From Peptococcaceae bacterium (GTDB taxonomy: Bacteria; Bacillota; Peptococcia; DRI-13; UBA5745): a stretch of 24,911 nt of DNA. Position numbers and translations under genes: made by a program. The notes under the pieces are model-generated. The model saw only the letters and a list, made by a program, of their open reading frames with translations. It had not been told where the DNA came from and searched no databases. Where the stretch lies: contig JAISDM010000005.1 in assembly GCA_031264885.1 (NCBI GenBank), positions 1 through 24,911 of the forward strand, given 5' to 3'. Each line of letters starts with the position of its first letter. Position 1 is the first letter of the stretch. Positions 1 to 8,267 of the stretch are shown here, piece by piece.

Positions 1-120
1 AAGGCGGTTGTGGGCTATGCGATGGGGGTGGCAGAAAATGCGGAATGACGTTGCGATTGAAGGCGCGTTATGGATTTGACGTAACAGCGGTGAACTGACA
101 CCGCGGCTTGAAACCTTGAG

Positions 121-639
121 TCATTGTCCTCGGACCCGTTCCCTTATTTGTTCCGGGATATCGTCCCGGTTGTCCAGGGTTACGGTGACGACTTCGACGT
201 TCGGATGCGCCCGGATCGCGTCGAGGAAGGGGGATTTCCGCTGCTTGACGACGCCGGCGGCGGGGATATCCCCGTTCAGCCGCCGGAGAACCGCGTCCTT
301 GAACCGCGGGGCGTTTTCCTCCATGGCGCCCAGTTCATCCATCAGAATGAGATCCCGGCGGCCGGCGCGGGATAAGAAATCCGCGCCGTAGGTGTCGAAG
401 GCTTCGTTGAACACGGTTACGCCTGTTCCGGTGATGTGGGCGGCCCGACGGCGCTCGGCGGGGGATTCCGGCGCCGCCGTGTCGAGACGCGCGATAAACA
501 GATCGCGGCCGTCGCCGGCCGGTTCGAAATACGTCAGGAAGCCGTCGGCGGCGATGCCCGTCGATGCCAGGAAGCGGCGCAGGGCGGTGGATTTGCCGAT
601 TTGGATTTCTCCGGTCAAAAAGAGATGTGCTTTTGTCAT
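121..639 (-). CDS. THEP1-like nucleoside-triphosphatase (P-loop NTPase)
   Basis: This 172-residue protein is a small P-loop NTPase of the THEP1/NTPase_1 family, which hydrolyses nucleoside triphosphates in vitro and whose cellular role is mostly unknown. The Walker A motif GEIQIGKST lies at residues 10-18, right after the first beta strand. A Walker B-like strand RDLILMDELGAME sits in the middle, and the length fits the family. The start is supported by a GAGAGGAG ribosome binding site about 10 bases upstream on the minus strand. It has no close co-directional partner: the next minus-strand gene upstream is the LysR gene, separated by 355 bases and a terminator, so it is probably transcribed alone. 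The family is confident; the physiological substrate cannot be told from sequence. Confidence 0.85.
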   Translation of the reverse strand: MTKAHLFLTGEIQIGKSTALRRFLASTGIAADGFLTYFEPAGDGRDLFIARLDTAAPESPAERRRAAHITGTGVTVFNEAFDTYGADFLSRAGRRDLILMDELGAMEENAPRFKDAVLRRLNGDIPAAGVVKQRKSPFLDAIRAHPNVEVVTVTLDNRDDIPEQIRERVRGQ

Positions 640-994
640 GGTTCATAGACTCCTCTCGGGCGGCGGGAAGCCGCCCCTTGTGTGGCGCGTAGGATTGCGG
701 GACGCTGTTCCCGTCAGTCCATTGTCCGTGGCTTTTTTATGTCTGCGCGATTCATGTTCATTTTGTAAGCGCGTTGAGAGATTGCTCACTCACAGGCATC
801 CGCTTCTTTGCTCGTCAGCATTTGCTGAAAAAATCAATCGGCTGTATCTCCTGCGTGGAGTACAGCCGATATTTTAATTGTATAGACTCCGATTTATGTT
901 AATTTTTAATAAATTCATGAAAAACATCTGTTTCTCAGGGATGGATTTTGCGGTTATGATGAAAAGGAGGTTGAAAAGTCTCAATATTTAGACA
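640..994. other. Gene-free region between the LysR and THEP1 genes
   Basis: This stretch holds the LysR terminator (see 828-870) and presumably the promoter of the THEP1-like gene. I found no convincing -35/-10 pair. Short open frames here lack coding character. An AAAAGGAGG ribosome-binding-like string on the plus strand near 961 leads only to a trivial open frame. Confidence 0.5.
828..870 (-). terminator. Rho-independent terminator of the LysR gene
   Basis: Positions 837-846 and 861-870 are perfectly complementary (10 bp), enclosing a 14-base segment that can pair further. On the minus strand the hairpin is followed, after a few bases, by a run of six T (plus-strand A run at 828-833). It lies about 120 bases downstream of the LysR stop, so it most likely ends that transcript and insulates the THEP1-like gene. 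Confidence 0.8.
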
Positions 995-1888
995 TCAGCT
1001 GATCATGGTTTGCGCTGTAATTTCGTTGAGAAAGGTCATGGCCGCGGGGTTGGGGTTGTTCTTCTTCCAGGCCGCCACTACGTCGATGACGGTATCTTCG
1101 CCTTTCAGCGGGATAAATGTAAGCGCGTCTTTGTGGATGATTTTTGCGGAATTGGGGAAAAACGTAATGCCGAAACCCGATTCTATGAGTATGCCTACGG
1201 CCTCCATGGTGATGGGGGTGTAAACGAAGTTGGGCTTGAAGCCCCGGCTGGCGCAGATTTGTATGACTTTTTGATACCAATGGGGAGAGGACTGCTGGGC
1301 TGTAATAATGAAGGATTCCTGGGCCAAAGCGCCAAAGTCCAGGACGGGCGATTCGGCCAGGGGATGATCTTTTCGCATGACCAGGGAGATGTTCTCGTCA
1401 TATAACTTGATCCACTGAAGGTCGGAGGAATCGATTAAGTCGAAGGAGCGGGTAAAACCTATGTCGATGTGCCCCTGTTCGATGGCTTTTCGCAGAGGCG
1501 CCATGTACATTTGTTCAAATGTCAGTCCGATGCTTGGACATTTGTCCTGGAAAGGGGGGATCCATTCGTGAAAATGCGATTTGAGCAGGGACCCCAGGAA
1601 GCCGATGTTGATATGGCCGGAGAGCCCCGCGTTCATCCGGCGGGCTTGTTCGACGGCTCTGTCCAGCCTGTCGATGATTTCCTGAACTTCCTGAAAAAAA
1701 CTGGAGCCGGCCGGGGTGAGCTTAACAAGACGGGTATCGCGGTAGAACAGCTTAACGTTCAGCTCCGCTTCCAGGGCGGCGATGCTGTGACTTAGAGCGG
1801 ATTGCGCGATAAAAAGGGATTTGGCGGCTTCGCTGAAATTCAGATGGCGCGCCACGGCGACGAAATTGTGCAATTGTTGAATATTCAT
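995..1888 (-). CDS. LysR-family transcriptional regulator
   Basis: This is a 297-residue LysR-type regulator of normal family length. The N-terminal winged helix-turn-helix (residues 1-60) begins MNIQQLHNFVAVARHLNFSE and continues with the typical AAKSLFIAQSALSHSIAALE recognition region. The rest is a substrate-binding-like effector domain (about 90-297) with the usual HINIGFLGSL and FGITFFPNSA segments. It is divergent from the reductase/transport cluster that begins at 2303, the classic arrangement in which a LysR protein activates the neighbouring operon in response to a pathway metabolite. A perfect inverted repeat at 1911-1969 lies 23 bases before its ATG and is a candidate autoregulatory operator. 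The effector is unknown; an aromatic acid or its CoA ester is an inference from context. Confidence 0.93.
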   Translation of the reverse strand: MNIQQLHNFVAVARHLNFSEAAKSLFIAQSALSHSIAALEAELNVKLFYRDTRLVKLTPAGSSFFQEVQEIIDRLDRAVEQARRMNAGLSGHINIGFLGSLLKSHFHEWIPPFQDKCPSIGLTFEQMYMAPLRKAIEQGHIDIGFTRSFDLIDSSDLQWIKLYDENISLVMRKDHPLAESPVLDFGALAQESFIITAQQSSPHWYQKVIQICASRGFKPNFVYTPITMEAVGILIESGFGITFFPNSAKIIHKDALTFIPLKGEDTVIDVVAAWKKNNPNPAAMTFLNEITAQTMIS

Positions 1889-1910
1889 GGCTCACTCGCC
1901 TCGCTTTTTA

Positions 1911-1969
1911 ACCGTCGCCGCTTGGGTGACTCCTATAATAAGAAGGATATCCAAAAAAGCGGCGACGGT
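1911..1969. promoter_or_regulatory. Perfect 13-bp inverted repeat upstream of the LysR gene (candidate operator)
   Basis: ACCGTCGCCGCTT at 1911-1923 is the exact reverse complement of 1957-1969, with 33 bases between. It sits 23-81 bases upstream of the LysR start codon. LysR proteins bind dyad sites in such positions, often as two half-sites contacted by a tetramer. The wide spacing could equally allow an RNA hairpin in the LysR leader. The symmetry is observed; the operator role is inferred. Confidence 0.5.
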
Positions 1970-2009
1970 CAAGTATTAAAAAGAAGGAGTTGCGGTTTGC
2001 GGTCTAGGG

Positions 2010-2197
2010 ATTTGCGTCTGCCAAAGACGGGCGGCAGAATGCCGCCCCTACAGAAGCATCATGCGCGGTACCGTAGGGGCGGCATCCAGCCGCCCGGGAC
2101 CGTCCGAAAACTGTCATATCTTGTCATTCCGGGCTTGACCCGGAATCCAGGTTCTGTTGTTTATCATTTTTGGATTCCGGCATAAAGCCGGAATGAC
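2010..2197. repeat. Composite palindromic repeat, long copy 1
   Basis: This is a two-part element. Part one has a GC-rich hairpin (GGGCGGCAGAATGCCGCCC, 2029-2047), CCCTAC, a spacer with GGTACCGT, then GTAGGGG and a second, inverted hairpin (about 2076-2096). Part two (2122-2197) is an inverted repeat bounded by TGTCATTCCGGG and CCGGAATGAC. The same order, including the flanking GCGTCTG..AAAGACGGG and GGGACCGTCCGAAAAC strings, recurs at 23156-23340 in the same orientation. It is non-coding; the reading frames across it are artefacts. Confidence 0.85.
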
Positions 2198-2302
2198 GGG
2201 AGACTTGCCAAACCGCGAATCGCAGAAGAAGGAGATGATAGTTAAAATGGACTTGTATAAGTAAGCGTTATATGAGTATATGCAAAGACAGGAGGCTAAG
2301 AA

Positions 2303-3217
2303 ATGGAGCAGGAATACTGGAAATGGCCGGAATCCAGCTGGACATCGAAGGAGATCGACTGGAAATCAGCCAAGGCCGTGACCGCGGGCGTGGATGTGGG
2401 CACGACAGGAACGCAGGCGGCCATTATGTGCGATGAAAAACTGTTTGGGTACGCCAATATCCACACGGGCGGCAGTTTTAAAAAATCGGCGAAAATCGCG
2501 GTGGAGAAAGCGATGGGCGCTTCGGGAATGGCCTTGACGGATATCCGGGGCATTATGGGTACCGGCGCCGGGGGCAGGAACGTGGAATTCGCCGGGGGAT
2601 TCATGGACGGGGTGCGCTGCCAGGGCCGCGGGGCGCGGTTCCTGTATGGGCCGGAGGTACATACGGTGGTGGATTTGGGCGGCCAGTCGTGTACGGCCAT
2701 CCGGCTGTACGACTGGGACCGGGTATGGGACTTTATGATGAACGACAAATGCGCGACGGGCATAGGGCGGAATATCGAGTTTATGTGTGACATGCTCCAG
2801 GTGCCGATCCAGGAGATCGGGCCGATGTCGCTGGAGGTGGAGACGGATCCGGAGCCCGTGGCCACGAGCTGCTACTGTTTCGCCGATACGGAGACGATGG
2901 GGCTGTTCGGTCGTCCGGAATACAGGAGCGCGCCGCTGACGGAGAACGAGGTGTACGCGAAATATCTGTTCGCGGTGGCGTGGCGATGTCTCAGCACCAT
3001 CGGTAAGCTGCAGCCCATGGATGTGGGCGACATCCGGATCCATTATCCGGAGCTGGGCTTCACCGGCGGTCTCGCGAAGAATCCCGGCATCACGAAGCGT
3101 ATCGAGCGGGAGCTGAAGATCACCGCGCTGACAAGCGAATACGACCCGCAGCTGGCGGGCGCCATCGGCGCGGCGCTTCTGGCGCCGGCCGAGACAGACA
3201 GGAGGCAGCGGCAATGA
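2303..3217 (+). CDS. bzdQ: BadF/BadG-type ATPase subunit of a benzoyl-CoA-reductase-like enzyme (BzdQ-like; acyl-CoA dehydratase activase)
   Basis: This 304-residue protein belongs to the BadF/BadG/BcrA/BcrD ATPase family (ASKHA fold). Members couple ATP hydrolysis to electron transfer from a bridging [4Fe-4S] cluster into a benzoyl-CoA reductase or 2-hydroxyacyl-CoA dehydratase. The phosphate-binding loop GVDVGTTGTQ follows a short N-terminal extension, the second loop reads VVDLGGQS, and GFTGGLAKN and LAGAIGAALLA lie near the C-terminus. Candidate cluster cysteines are C150 in NDKCATGIGR and C190/C192 in SCYCFADTE, with the roughly 40-residue spacing seen in the family. Length and the WKWPES N-terminal extension resemble BzdQ rather than the longer BcrA. 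AGGAGG lies 7 bases before the ATG. Its stop overlaps the next start (ATGA), implying coupled translation. The substrate is not proven. Confidence 0.82.
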   Translation: MEQEYWKWPESSWTSKEIDWKSAKAVTAGVDVGTTGTQAAIMCDEKLFGYANIHTGGSFKKSAKIAVEKAMGASGMALTDIRGIMGTGAGGRNVEFAGGFMDGVRCQGRGARFLYGPEVHTVVDLGGQSCTAIRLYDWDRVWDFMMNDKCATGIGRNIEFMCDMLQVPIQEIGPMSLEVETDPEPVATSCYCFADTETMGLFGRPEYRSAPLTENEVYAKYLFAVAWRCLSTIGKLQPMDVGDIRIHYPELGFTGGLAKNPGITKRIERELKITALTSEYDPQLAGAIGAALLAPAETDRRQRQ

Positions 3218-4356
3218 ATTTCAAACAGCTGGCGGAAAACCGCCATGAATACGCCAAGGCGTGGAAGGCGCGCACGGGGGGTCAAGTGCTGGGATACTAC
3301 GATCCTTACTTCCCGGAGGAACTCGCTTACGCGGCCGGGATGCTGCCCGTGCGCATTTTGGCGCGGCATGAGCCGGACGACGTCTCGACGAAGTGGATCT
3401 ACGCTTCCTGCTACCCGGTGCGGGACTACGTCAATCAGTTTTTCAACGGGCGGTACGGTTATCTGGACGGGATCGTGGACACGGGAGGCTGCGAATGGGT
3501 CTATAACGCCTTTGAGGTGGCGATGAACACAACGCCGTCCCTGAAGACGCACTATATATTCATCCCGCGGTATCCCAACGCGCCTACGTCCCCGGGTCTG
3601 GTGGTTTCGGAACTGAAGACGATGAAGAAGGTCTTTGAGGAATGGACGGGCCGGGAGATTACGGATGAGTCGCTGGATCACGCGATCGAGGTGTACAACA
3701 AAAACCGGCTTCTGCTGATGCGTATCTCGGAGCTCCGGCGGGCGTATGAGACGCCGCTGTTCGGATCCGAGGCCATGCAGATGCTGCTGGCGGATCAGGT
3801 GATGGATAAGGCGGAGATGAACGCGATTCTGGAATCCTTCCTGGCGGAACTCCAGGAGCGTCCGCCGCGGGAGGACCGCGTGCGGCTGATGATCATCGGC
3901 AGCGAGACATGGGACGCGGAACTGGAGGAATTGGTGGAATCCCTGGGCGCCAACGTGGTCATAGACGAGCTGGACAACGGAACCTCCTATTTCTGGAACA
4001 CGATATACGAGCAGAAGGACCGGCTGCTGGCGATCGCGCTGCGGTACCTGGGCAGGCCGCACAGCGCGCTGCGGGACAACAACTGGCGGCGCCGGAGTCA
4101 GCATGTCTTCGAGCTTGCCGAGGATTACATGGCGGACGGCGTGCTGATCGTGAAGCAGATCTACTGTGTGATCCACGGAACCGACAACTACGCCATGTGG
4201 AAGCTTCTGCGGGAGCGGAACATCCCCTATCACTTCTTTGAGCGGGATACATCCTTGCCGGAAGACGAGACGCGGCAGCGGCTGGAGTCGTTCATCAACA
4301 TGCTGAAACCGGGGCTGGTCCGTCTGAGGGGCTGGCATGAGCCGCTGGTTATCTGA
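3214..4356 (+). CDS. bzdN: 2-hydroxyacyl-CoA dehydratase / benzoyl-CoA reductase family subunit (BzdN-like)
   Basis: This 380-residue subunit is of the HgdB/BcrC/BadD/BzdN family, which carries a [4Fe-4S] cluster and forms part of the substrate-reducing half of the enzyme. The conserved cysteine pattern is visible: C66 in YASCYPVRD, C93 in TGGCEW and C318 in KQIYCVIHG. The first half contains the PEELAYAAGMLPVRI segment typical of the family, and the C-terminal half has the RLMIIGSE strand of the second Rossmann-like domain. Size matches BzdN/BcrC (about 380). The ATG overlaps the stop of the preceding ATPase gene and has AGGAGG 8 bases upstream inside that gene. It is 14 bases from the next gene, so the subunits are clearly co-expressed. 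Assignment as bzd-type is by size, order and motif memory, not by a search. Confidence 0.82.
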   Translation: MNFKQLAENRHEYAKAWKARTGGQVLGYYDPYFPEELAYAAGMLPVRILARHEPDDVSTKWIYASCYPVRDYVNQFFNGRYGYLDGIVDTGGCEWVYNAFEVAMNTTPSLKTHYIFIPRYPNAPTSPGLVVSELKTMKKVFEEWTGREITDESLDHAIEVYNKNRLLLMRISELRRAYETPLFGSEAMQMLLADQVMDKAEMNAILESFLAELQERPPREDRVRLMIIGSETWDAELEELVESLGANVVIDELDNGTSYFWNTIYEQKDRLLAIALRYLGRPHSALRDNNWRRRSQHVFELAEDYMADGVLIVKQIYCVIHGTDNYAMWKLLRERNIPYHFFERDTSLPEDETRQRLESFINMLKPGLVRLRGWHEPLVI

Positions 4357-4370
4357 GAGGAGGAGAAATC

Positions 4371-5768
4371 GTGCTGCAAAAAGGACAGCTATGGGAGACC
4401 AAACCGCTTGAATACTATGCCAAGGCTAAGGAGCTGAGGGCGAAGTGGGAGAAAAACGCCGAGAACAAGGAGATTGTTCTCGGCCAGGGCAACACCTCGT
4501 TTGTTGTGGACTGGCAGCAGGCGTTCCCGGCCATTATGGTCATGGAGGATAACCCCAGGGGATCGACGATCGCCGCGAAGAACCTGCCGGAGGCCCGGCG
4601 CTTCCGTCTGGCCAGCGAGAGCCGGGGCTGGGGACGGGAGATCTGCGGTTACCACGGCGTGCTGTGGGGCCAGCAGTTCATCGGCTACCAGGTGGACGGC
4701 AGTCCGTTCCCGGAGCGCAAATTCGTCGTGCCGATCCCGGCGACCTGCGAATGTCACACGAAGCGCGGCGAGCAGTGCAAGGATTTCAGCCCGGTGCCGC
4801 GCTGGTCGGGGGATCAGTGTGTCTACTTGGGACCCTATGACCAGGAGCGGGACAAGGCGATGCTGGATCACAGGGCTTGGTGCAGCTGGAAGATCATCAA
4901 CGACATTGAGCGGATCTTCGGGCAGCAGTTCAACGACGAGAAGATGAAGGAGCTGATCAAGATCAGCCGGGCGGTGAAGCCGATCCGGGAGGAGATATTC
5001 AAGCTGATGACGCACATACCCGCCCCGCTGTCCGTCAAGGAGCTGTATTCGACCTACGTGCTGGGCGGTCTGGTGAAGATCGAGATGAATGAGTTGCTGG
5101 ACTTCTGGAGATCGGTCCGGGACGAGGTGAAATGGCGGACGGAGAACAACATCGCCGCCGTGGGTACGGAGCGATACCGGTGGATGGAGGCGCACCCGCC
5201 GGCGTACTACTTCCTGAAGTATTACCGGTACATGGAGAAATACGGCGCAGTGTGCATCGGCTCTCAGTACACGAACTATACGTTTGCCCAGCTGGAGCGC
5301 AAGCCGGACGGGAGCATCGGCGACAGAGACTACACCTTCGTGGACGAGTATATGACGCCCATCCCGCAGCCGGACGGCAGCATCCATGAGAAGGTGCTGT
5401 ACCACCCGACGTTTTCGCCGGAGATGCGCATCGATACCCGGGAGGATGAGATCCGCTACCTGGACGGCGCGTCCGCGAGAGGATCGGTTCAGCACTTCAA
5501 GCAGGACGAAATATACCGGCCTTACGCGCTGAACGAATTCGCGGACATCTACAAGGTCAACGGGGCGATCATGCCCTTGCACCGCAGCGGCGTCAACTGC
5601 ACGCTGACCCGCAAGGAGCAGGCCATGCGGCTGCGGAAAGCGGGCGTGAGCGTGATGCACTATGAGTTGAACCAGGGCGGGGACAACACGGACTTAGACG
5701 AGAAGCGCATGCTGGAACAGCTGGACCAGTGGATGGAGAGCCAGGGCCTGCGCAAGCTGGAAGACTAG
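4371..5768 (+). CDS. bzdO: 2-hydroxyacyl-CoA dehydratase / benzoyl-CoA reductase family subunit (BzdO-like)
   Basis: This 465-residue protein is the larger HgdB-type subunit, resembling BzdO/BcrB/BadE. Together with the preceding BzdN-like subunit it would form the heterodimer that binds the acyl-CoA and transfers electrons to it. Features include LASESRGWGREICGYHG (C92), CECHTKRGEQC (C126, C128, C136), AVCIGSQYTNY (C295) and SGVNCTLTRKEQAMRLRKAG (C410); several of these should ligate the [4Fe-4S] cluster. The start is GTG, preceded by GGAGGAG with a 5-base gap. The stop TAG is embedded in the ribosome binding site of the next gene. Length is slightly above BzdO/BcrB (about 430-450). The family is firm; the substrate (benzoyl-CoA or another acyl-CoA) is open. 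Confidence 0.82.
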   Translation: MLQKGQLWETKPLEYYAKAKELRAKWEKNAENKEIVLGQGNTSFVVDWQQAFPAIMVMEDNPRGSTIAAKNLPEARRFRLASESRGWGREICGYHGVLWGQQFIGYQVDGSPFPERKFVVPIPATCECHTKRGEQCKDFSPVPRWSGDQCVYLGPYDQERDKAMLDHRAWCSWKIINDIERIFGQQFNDEKMKELIKISRAVKPIREEIFKLMTHIPAPLSVKELYSTYVLGGLVKIEMNELLDFWRSVRDEVKWRTENNIAAVGTERYRWMEAHPPAYYFLKYYRYMEKYGAVCIGSQYTNYTFAQLERKPDGSIGDRDYTFVDEYMTPIPQPDGSIHEKVLYHPTFSPEMRIDTREDEIRYLDGASARGSVQHFKQDEIYRPYALNEFADIYKVNGAIMPLHRSGVNCTLTRKEQAMRLRKAGVSVMHYELNQGGDNTDLDEKRMLEQLDQWMESQGLRKLED

Positions 5769-5779
5769 GAGGTGCTGGA

Positions 5780-6598
5780 ATGACGACGGTCGGAATCGAC
5801 ATGGGCGTAGAGAACATAAAGATCGTGGTATTGCGGGATGAGAAGATCATCGGCCGGGGGAAGGCCCGGTCGGGCGGGGCCAAACGCCTGGCGGCGGCAA
5901 AAGCGGTGTATGAGAGCGCGCTGAAGGAAGCGGGCCTGAGGGAGGATCAGGTGGAGAAGGTTTTTGTCACCGGCAAGGGCAAATTCGACGTGGAATCCAT
6001 GGCGGGCGACATCATCACCGAACCTGTGACGGCGGCCAAGGCGGCTGAATTCCTGAGTCCGGGCGCCACCTGTGTGTTTAACATCGGAGCGGACGAGACC
6101 ATGGCGCTCACATTGAACAAAGACGCCAGGATCACGGAAATGGTCATCAATGAGAAGTGTGCCGCCGGCGTGGGGAACTTCATCCGGAATATGGCGAGAA
6201 GGCTGGAGCTGACCCAAGAGGAGATGGGCGCCGTACCGCCGAAGGCAAAGGACGGGCCCGCGGTCAGCGACGGCTGTATCGTGTTCGGCGAGCTGGACGC
6301 GCTGAATTTGATGAACAAGGATGTTCCGCCGGAAGAGATCGCCTCGGCGGTCCTATTCACAGCGGTGATCCGGGCCAGTACAGTCATCAAGGATCTCACC
6401 GAGCCGAATTTTGAGAAAGTGACGCTTTTGGGAGGGCTGACTCAAAACAAGGCGTTCGTGACCGCGCTGAAATCCTGGTTGGACCTGGAGTTTGTGATTC
6501 CGGACGAAGCGGAGTACGCCCCTGCCCTGGGCGCGGCTCTGCTGGCGGCCGGTTGGGGCGTGAAGCCTTATATCGAGCCGGCGTCCGCTGTATCATAA
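5780..6598 (+). CDS. bzdP: BadG/BzdP-type ATPase subunit (second acyl-CoA reductase activase)
   Basis: This is the second ASKHA-fold ATPase of the complex, 272 residues. The start at 5780 is chosen because AGGAGG lies 7 bases upstream; the frame is open further upstream, but only inside the previous gene. Candidate [4Fe-4S] cysteines are C127 (NEKCAAGVGNF) and C166 (SDGCIVFGE), 39 residues apart. The first nucleotide loop is GIDMGVENIK, without the usual DxGSTxT threonines, and the second is FNIGADE instead of IDIGGQD. This divergence is, from memory, a trait of BadG/BzdP subunits, so the two ATPases are non-equivalent. VTLLGGLTQN and PALGAALLA mark the C-terminal half. It ends 34 bases before the transporter lipoprotein, linking enzyme and importer in one transcript. 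Confidence 0.82.
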   Translation: MTTVGIDMGVENIKIVVLRDEKIIGRGKARSGGAKRLAAAKAVYESALKEAGLREDQVEKVFVTGKGKFDVESMAGDIITEPVTAAKAAEFLSPGATCVFNIGADETMALTLNKDARITEMVINEKCAAGVGNFIRNMARRLELTQEEMGAVPPKAKDGPAVSDGCIVFGELDALNLMNKDVPPEEIASAVLFTAVIRASTVIKDLTEPNFEKVTLLGGLTQNKAFVTALKSWLDLEFVIPDEAEYAPALGAALLAAGWGVKPYIEPASAVS

Positions 6599-6632
6599 AA
6601 ATACGGTTGAGAGAAGAGAGGAGATATTCACA

Positions 6633-8249
6633 ATGTCAAAGCGTATCATTGTAATCCTGAGCGTCGTGCTGGCGCTGGTCATGGCCGCCGGATGCGGCGG
6701 CAGCGCAAGCAGCACAGACACACCGGCCGGCCAGACCACGGCCACGGCGCCCTCCGGTCAGACCGCGGCCCCTGTGGTGGAGAGAAGCAAAACAGTCACC
6801 ATTGGAACCAATTCAAAACCCACAACCCTGGATCCGAACAATTTCAGGGATTATGGCAGTCAGGCAGCCATTAATATGACCTATGAAACATTGATTGCGT
6901 CCACGCATGTCGGTGATCCGTACAGACCGTATCTCGCCAAAAGCTGGGACATCGCCCCGGACGGCAAATCCTGGACTTTTCAGCTGCAGGAGGGCGTTCT
7001 CTGGAACAACGGCGATCCCTTTACCGCCGACGATGTGGTCTTCACGGTGCAGCGCCTGGTAGACAATAAGGATACATTGGTCGTTTACAATCAGTATCTG
7101 CCGGATCTTGAATCCGCGGAAAAAATCGACGAACTCACGGTGAAGGTTAATTTTAGCAAGCCGACGCCTTTGGCGGGCAACGGTTTTCGCTGCATGTTCA
7201 TCATTCCCCAAAAAGCGTATGAGGAGTACGGCGACGATTTGTTCAACAAACAAATTATGGTCGGAACCGGTCCGTGGATGTTGGAAGAGTGGGTAGACGG
7301 TCAGTATACCCATTATCTCAAAAACGAAAATTACTGGGATAAAGCGAATTATGATTCGTACTTCGACGAGGTGTATGTGCGCTATGTCGTAGACGATTCC
7401 GCCGGTGTCGCGGCGCATCTGGCCGGCAGCTTTGAAGCCTATTTCACCAGCGCCGGACTCAGCACGGATATGACGTCTTTGTATGACGGCGCGGGAAACA
7501 AAACGGAGTTAAGGGTGGTTGAATCAAACTCGACCGTATGGCTGGGACTCAATTTCAAGGAAGGCAGTATATGGCACGATGAAAATATCCGAAAAGCCTT
7601 CGACGCCTCGATTGACCGGCAGTTGATCCTCGATACCGTCATGGGCGGCGGGGCTATTCCTAACGGCTATTTGCCGGCAAATATGATCGGCTCCGACGCG
7701 ACGCTCCCCAAGGCCGTATACGATCCGGACCTTGCCAAGGAACTGCTGGCTGACTCTTCATATGACGGACGCGAATTCGGGCTCATGATCGGCACCAATA
7801 CGACCAATGAGCAATTGGGCCTGGCTCTTGCGGACATGGCCAACGCGGTCGGGTTCAATATGAAGGTAGAGCTGACGGATCTCAGCGTATTCACCCCAAG
7901 ACAGAACTCGGGGGATTATGATTTCTTCCTGATCAATACGGCATTCCCCGACGGCCTGCCGCTGCGCCAGCTGAACCGTGTCGTGACCAATCTTGATAAA
8001 TCCGGTTATCAAAACGACGAACTGTTTGGGATTATCAATCATTTCCTTACGGAATTGGACGAGACGAAGCGCTTTGATTACGCCAAACAGGCCAACCGCT
8101 TCATATTCGAGAATAAAGGGCCGCAAATCAGTTTGTTCACCAAAAACGTAATCACTCCTGTTGACTGGGGCATTATCGGCGTCACCTATTATCCGGACGG
8201 TCTGTGGGACTACATTCATGTGGATTATGATCCTTCGCTGATACCGTAA
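6633..8249 (+). CDS. ABC transporter substrate-binding lipoprotein, family 5 (peptide/nickel type)
   Basis: This 538-residue extracytoplasmic receptor of the SBP_bac_5 (DppA/OppA) family captures the ligand for the permease encoded just downstream. A lipoprotein signal peptide (residues 1-21: basic start, hydrophobic core, AAG|C at C21) is followed by a Ser/Thr/Pro-rich linker. The family fold begins at about residue 50 with KTVTIGTNSKPTTLDPNNF and PYLAKSWDIAPDGKSWTFQL, the usual signature of this family. AGGAG lies 9 bases before the ATG. Family 5 receptors bind peptides, nickel chelates, sugars and other small organic ligands. Its position immediately after the reductase genes suggests import of the pathway substrate, but the ligand cannot be read from sequence. 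Confidence 0.93.
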   Translation: MSKRIIVILSVVLALVMAAGCGGSASSTDTPAGQTTATAPSGQTAAPVVERSKTVTIGTNSKPTTLDPNNFRDYGSQAAINMTYETLIASTHVGDPYRPYLAKSWDIAPDGKSWTFQLQEGVLWNNGDPFTADDVVFTVQRLVDNKDTLVVYNQYLPDLESAEKIDELTVKVNFSKPTPLAGNGFRCMFIIPQKAYEEYGDDLFNKQIMVGTGPWMLEEWVDGQYTHYLKNENYWDKANYDSYFDEVYVRYVVDDSAGVAAHLAGSFEAYFTSAGLSTDMTSLYDGAGNKTELRVVESNSTVWLGLNFKEGSIWHDENIRKAFDASIDRQLILDTVMGGGAIPNGYLPANMIGSDATLPKAVYDPDLAKELLADSSYDGREFGLMIGTNTTNEQLGLALADMANAVGFNMKVELTDLSVFTPRQNSGDYDFFLINTAFPDGLPLRQLNRVVTNLDKSGYQNDELFGIINHFLTELDETKRFDYAKQANRFIFENKGPQISLFTKNVITPVDWGIIGVTYYPDGLWDYIHVDYDPSLIP

Positions 8250-8267
8250 TAAACACATATTGACAGT

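Larger units (their letters stand above)
1889..2302. other. Divergent control region between LysR and the reductase cluster
   Basis: This 414-base intergenic region must contain the promoters of both divergent units. It holds the 13-bp inverted repeat (1911-1969), a TATAAT string at 1934-1939 inside its loop without a matching -35, and the long composite repeat (2010-2197). The last 100 bases are A+T-rich, with a weak promoter-like pair (TTGTAT, 18 bases, TATATG at about 2256-2285) and the ribosome binding site AGGAGG seven bases before the ATG at 2303. No protein gene is supported here. Confidence 0.5.

Noticed and set aside
1..48. Possible C-terminal end of a plus-strand gene (frame ending TGA at 46-48)
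   Set aside because: Fifteen codons with no recognisable motif and no terminator following; another frame is equally open.
956..991. Plus-strand short open frame around the AAAAGGAGG string after the LysR gene
   Set aside because: About ten codons, no similarity, and the string sits inside the open frame rather than before it.
2247..2264. Mini open frame MDLYK before the reductase operon (possible leader peptide)
   Set aside because: Only five codons, poorly spaced ribosome binding site, and no attenuator structure after it.
4389..5660. Long minus-strand open frames opposite the reductase and transporter genes
   Set aside because: They are antisense shadows caused by high G+C third positions; the plus-strand products have clear family motifs and ribosome binding sites.
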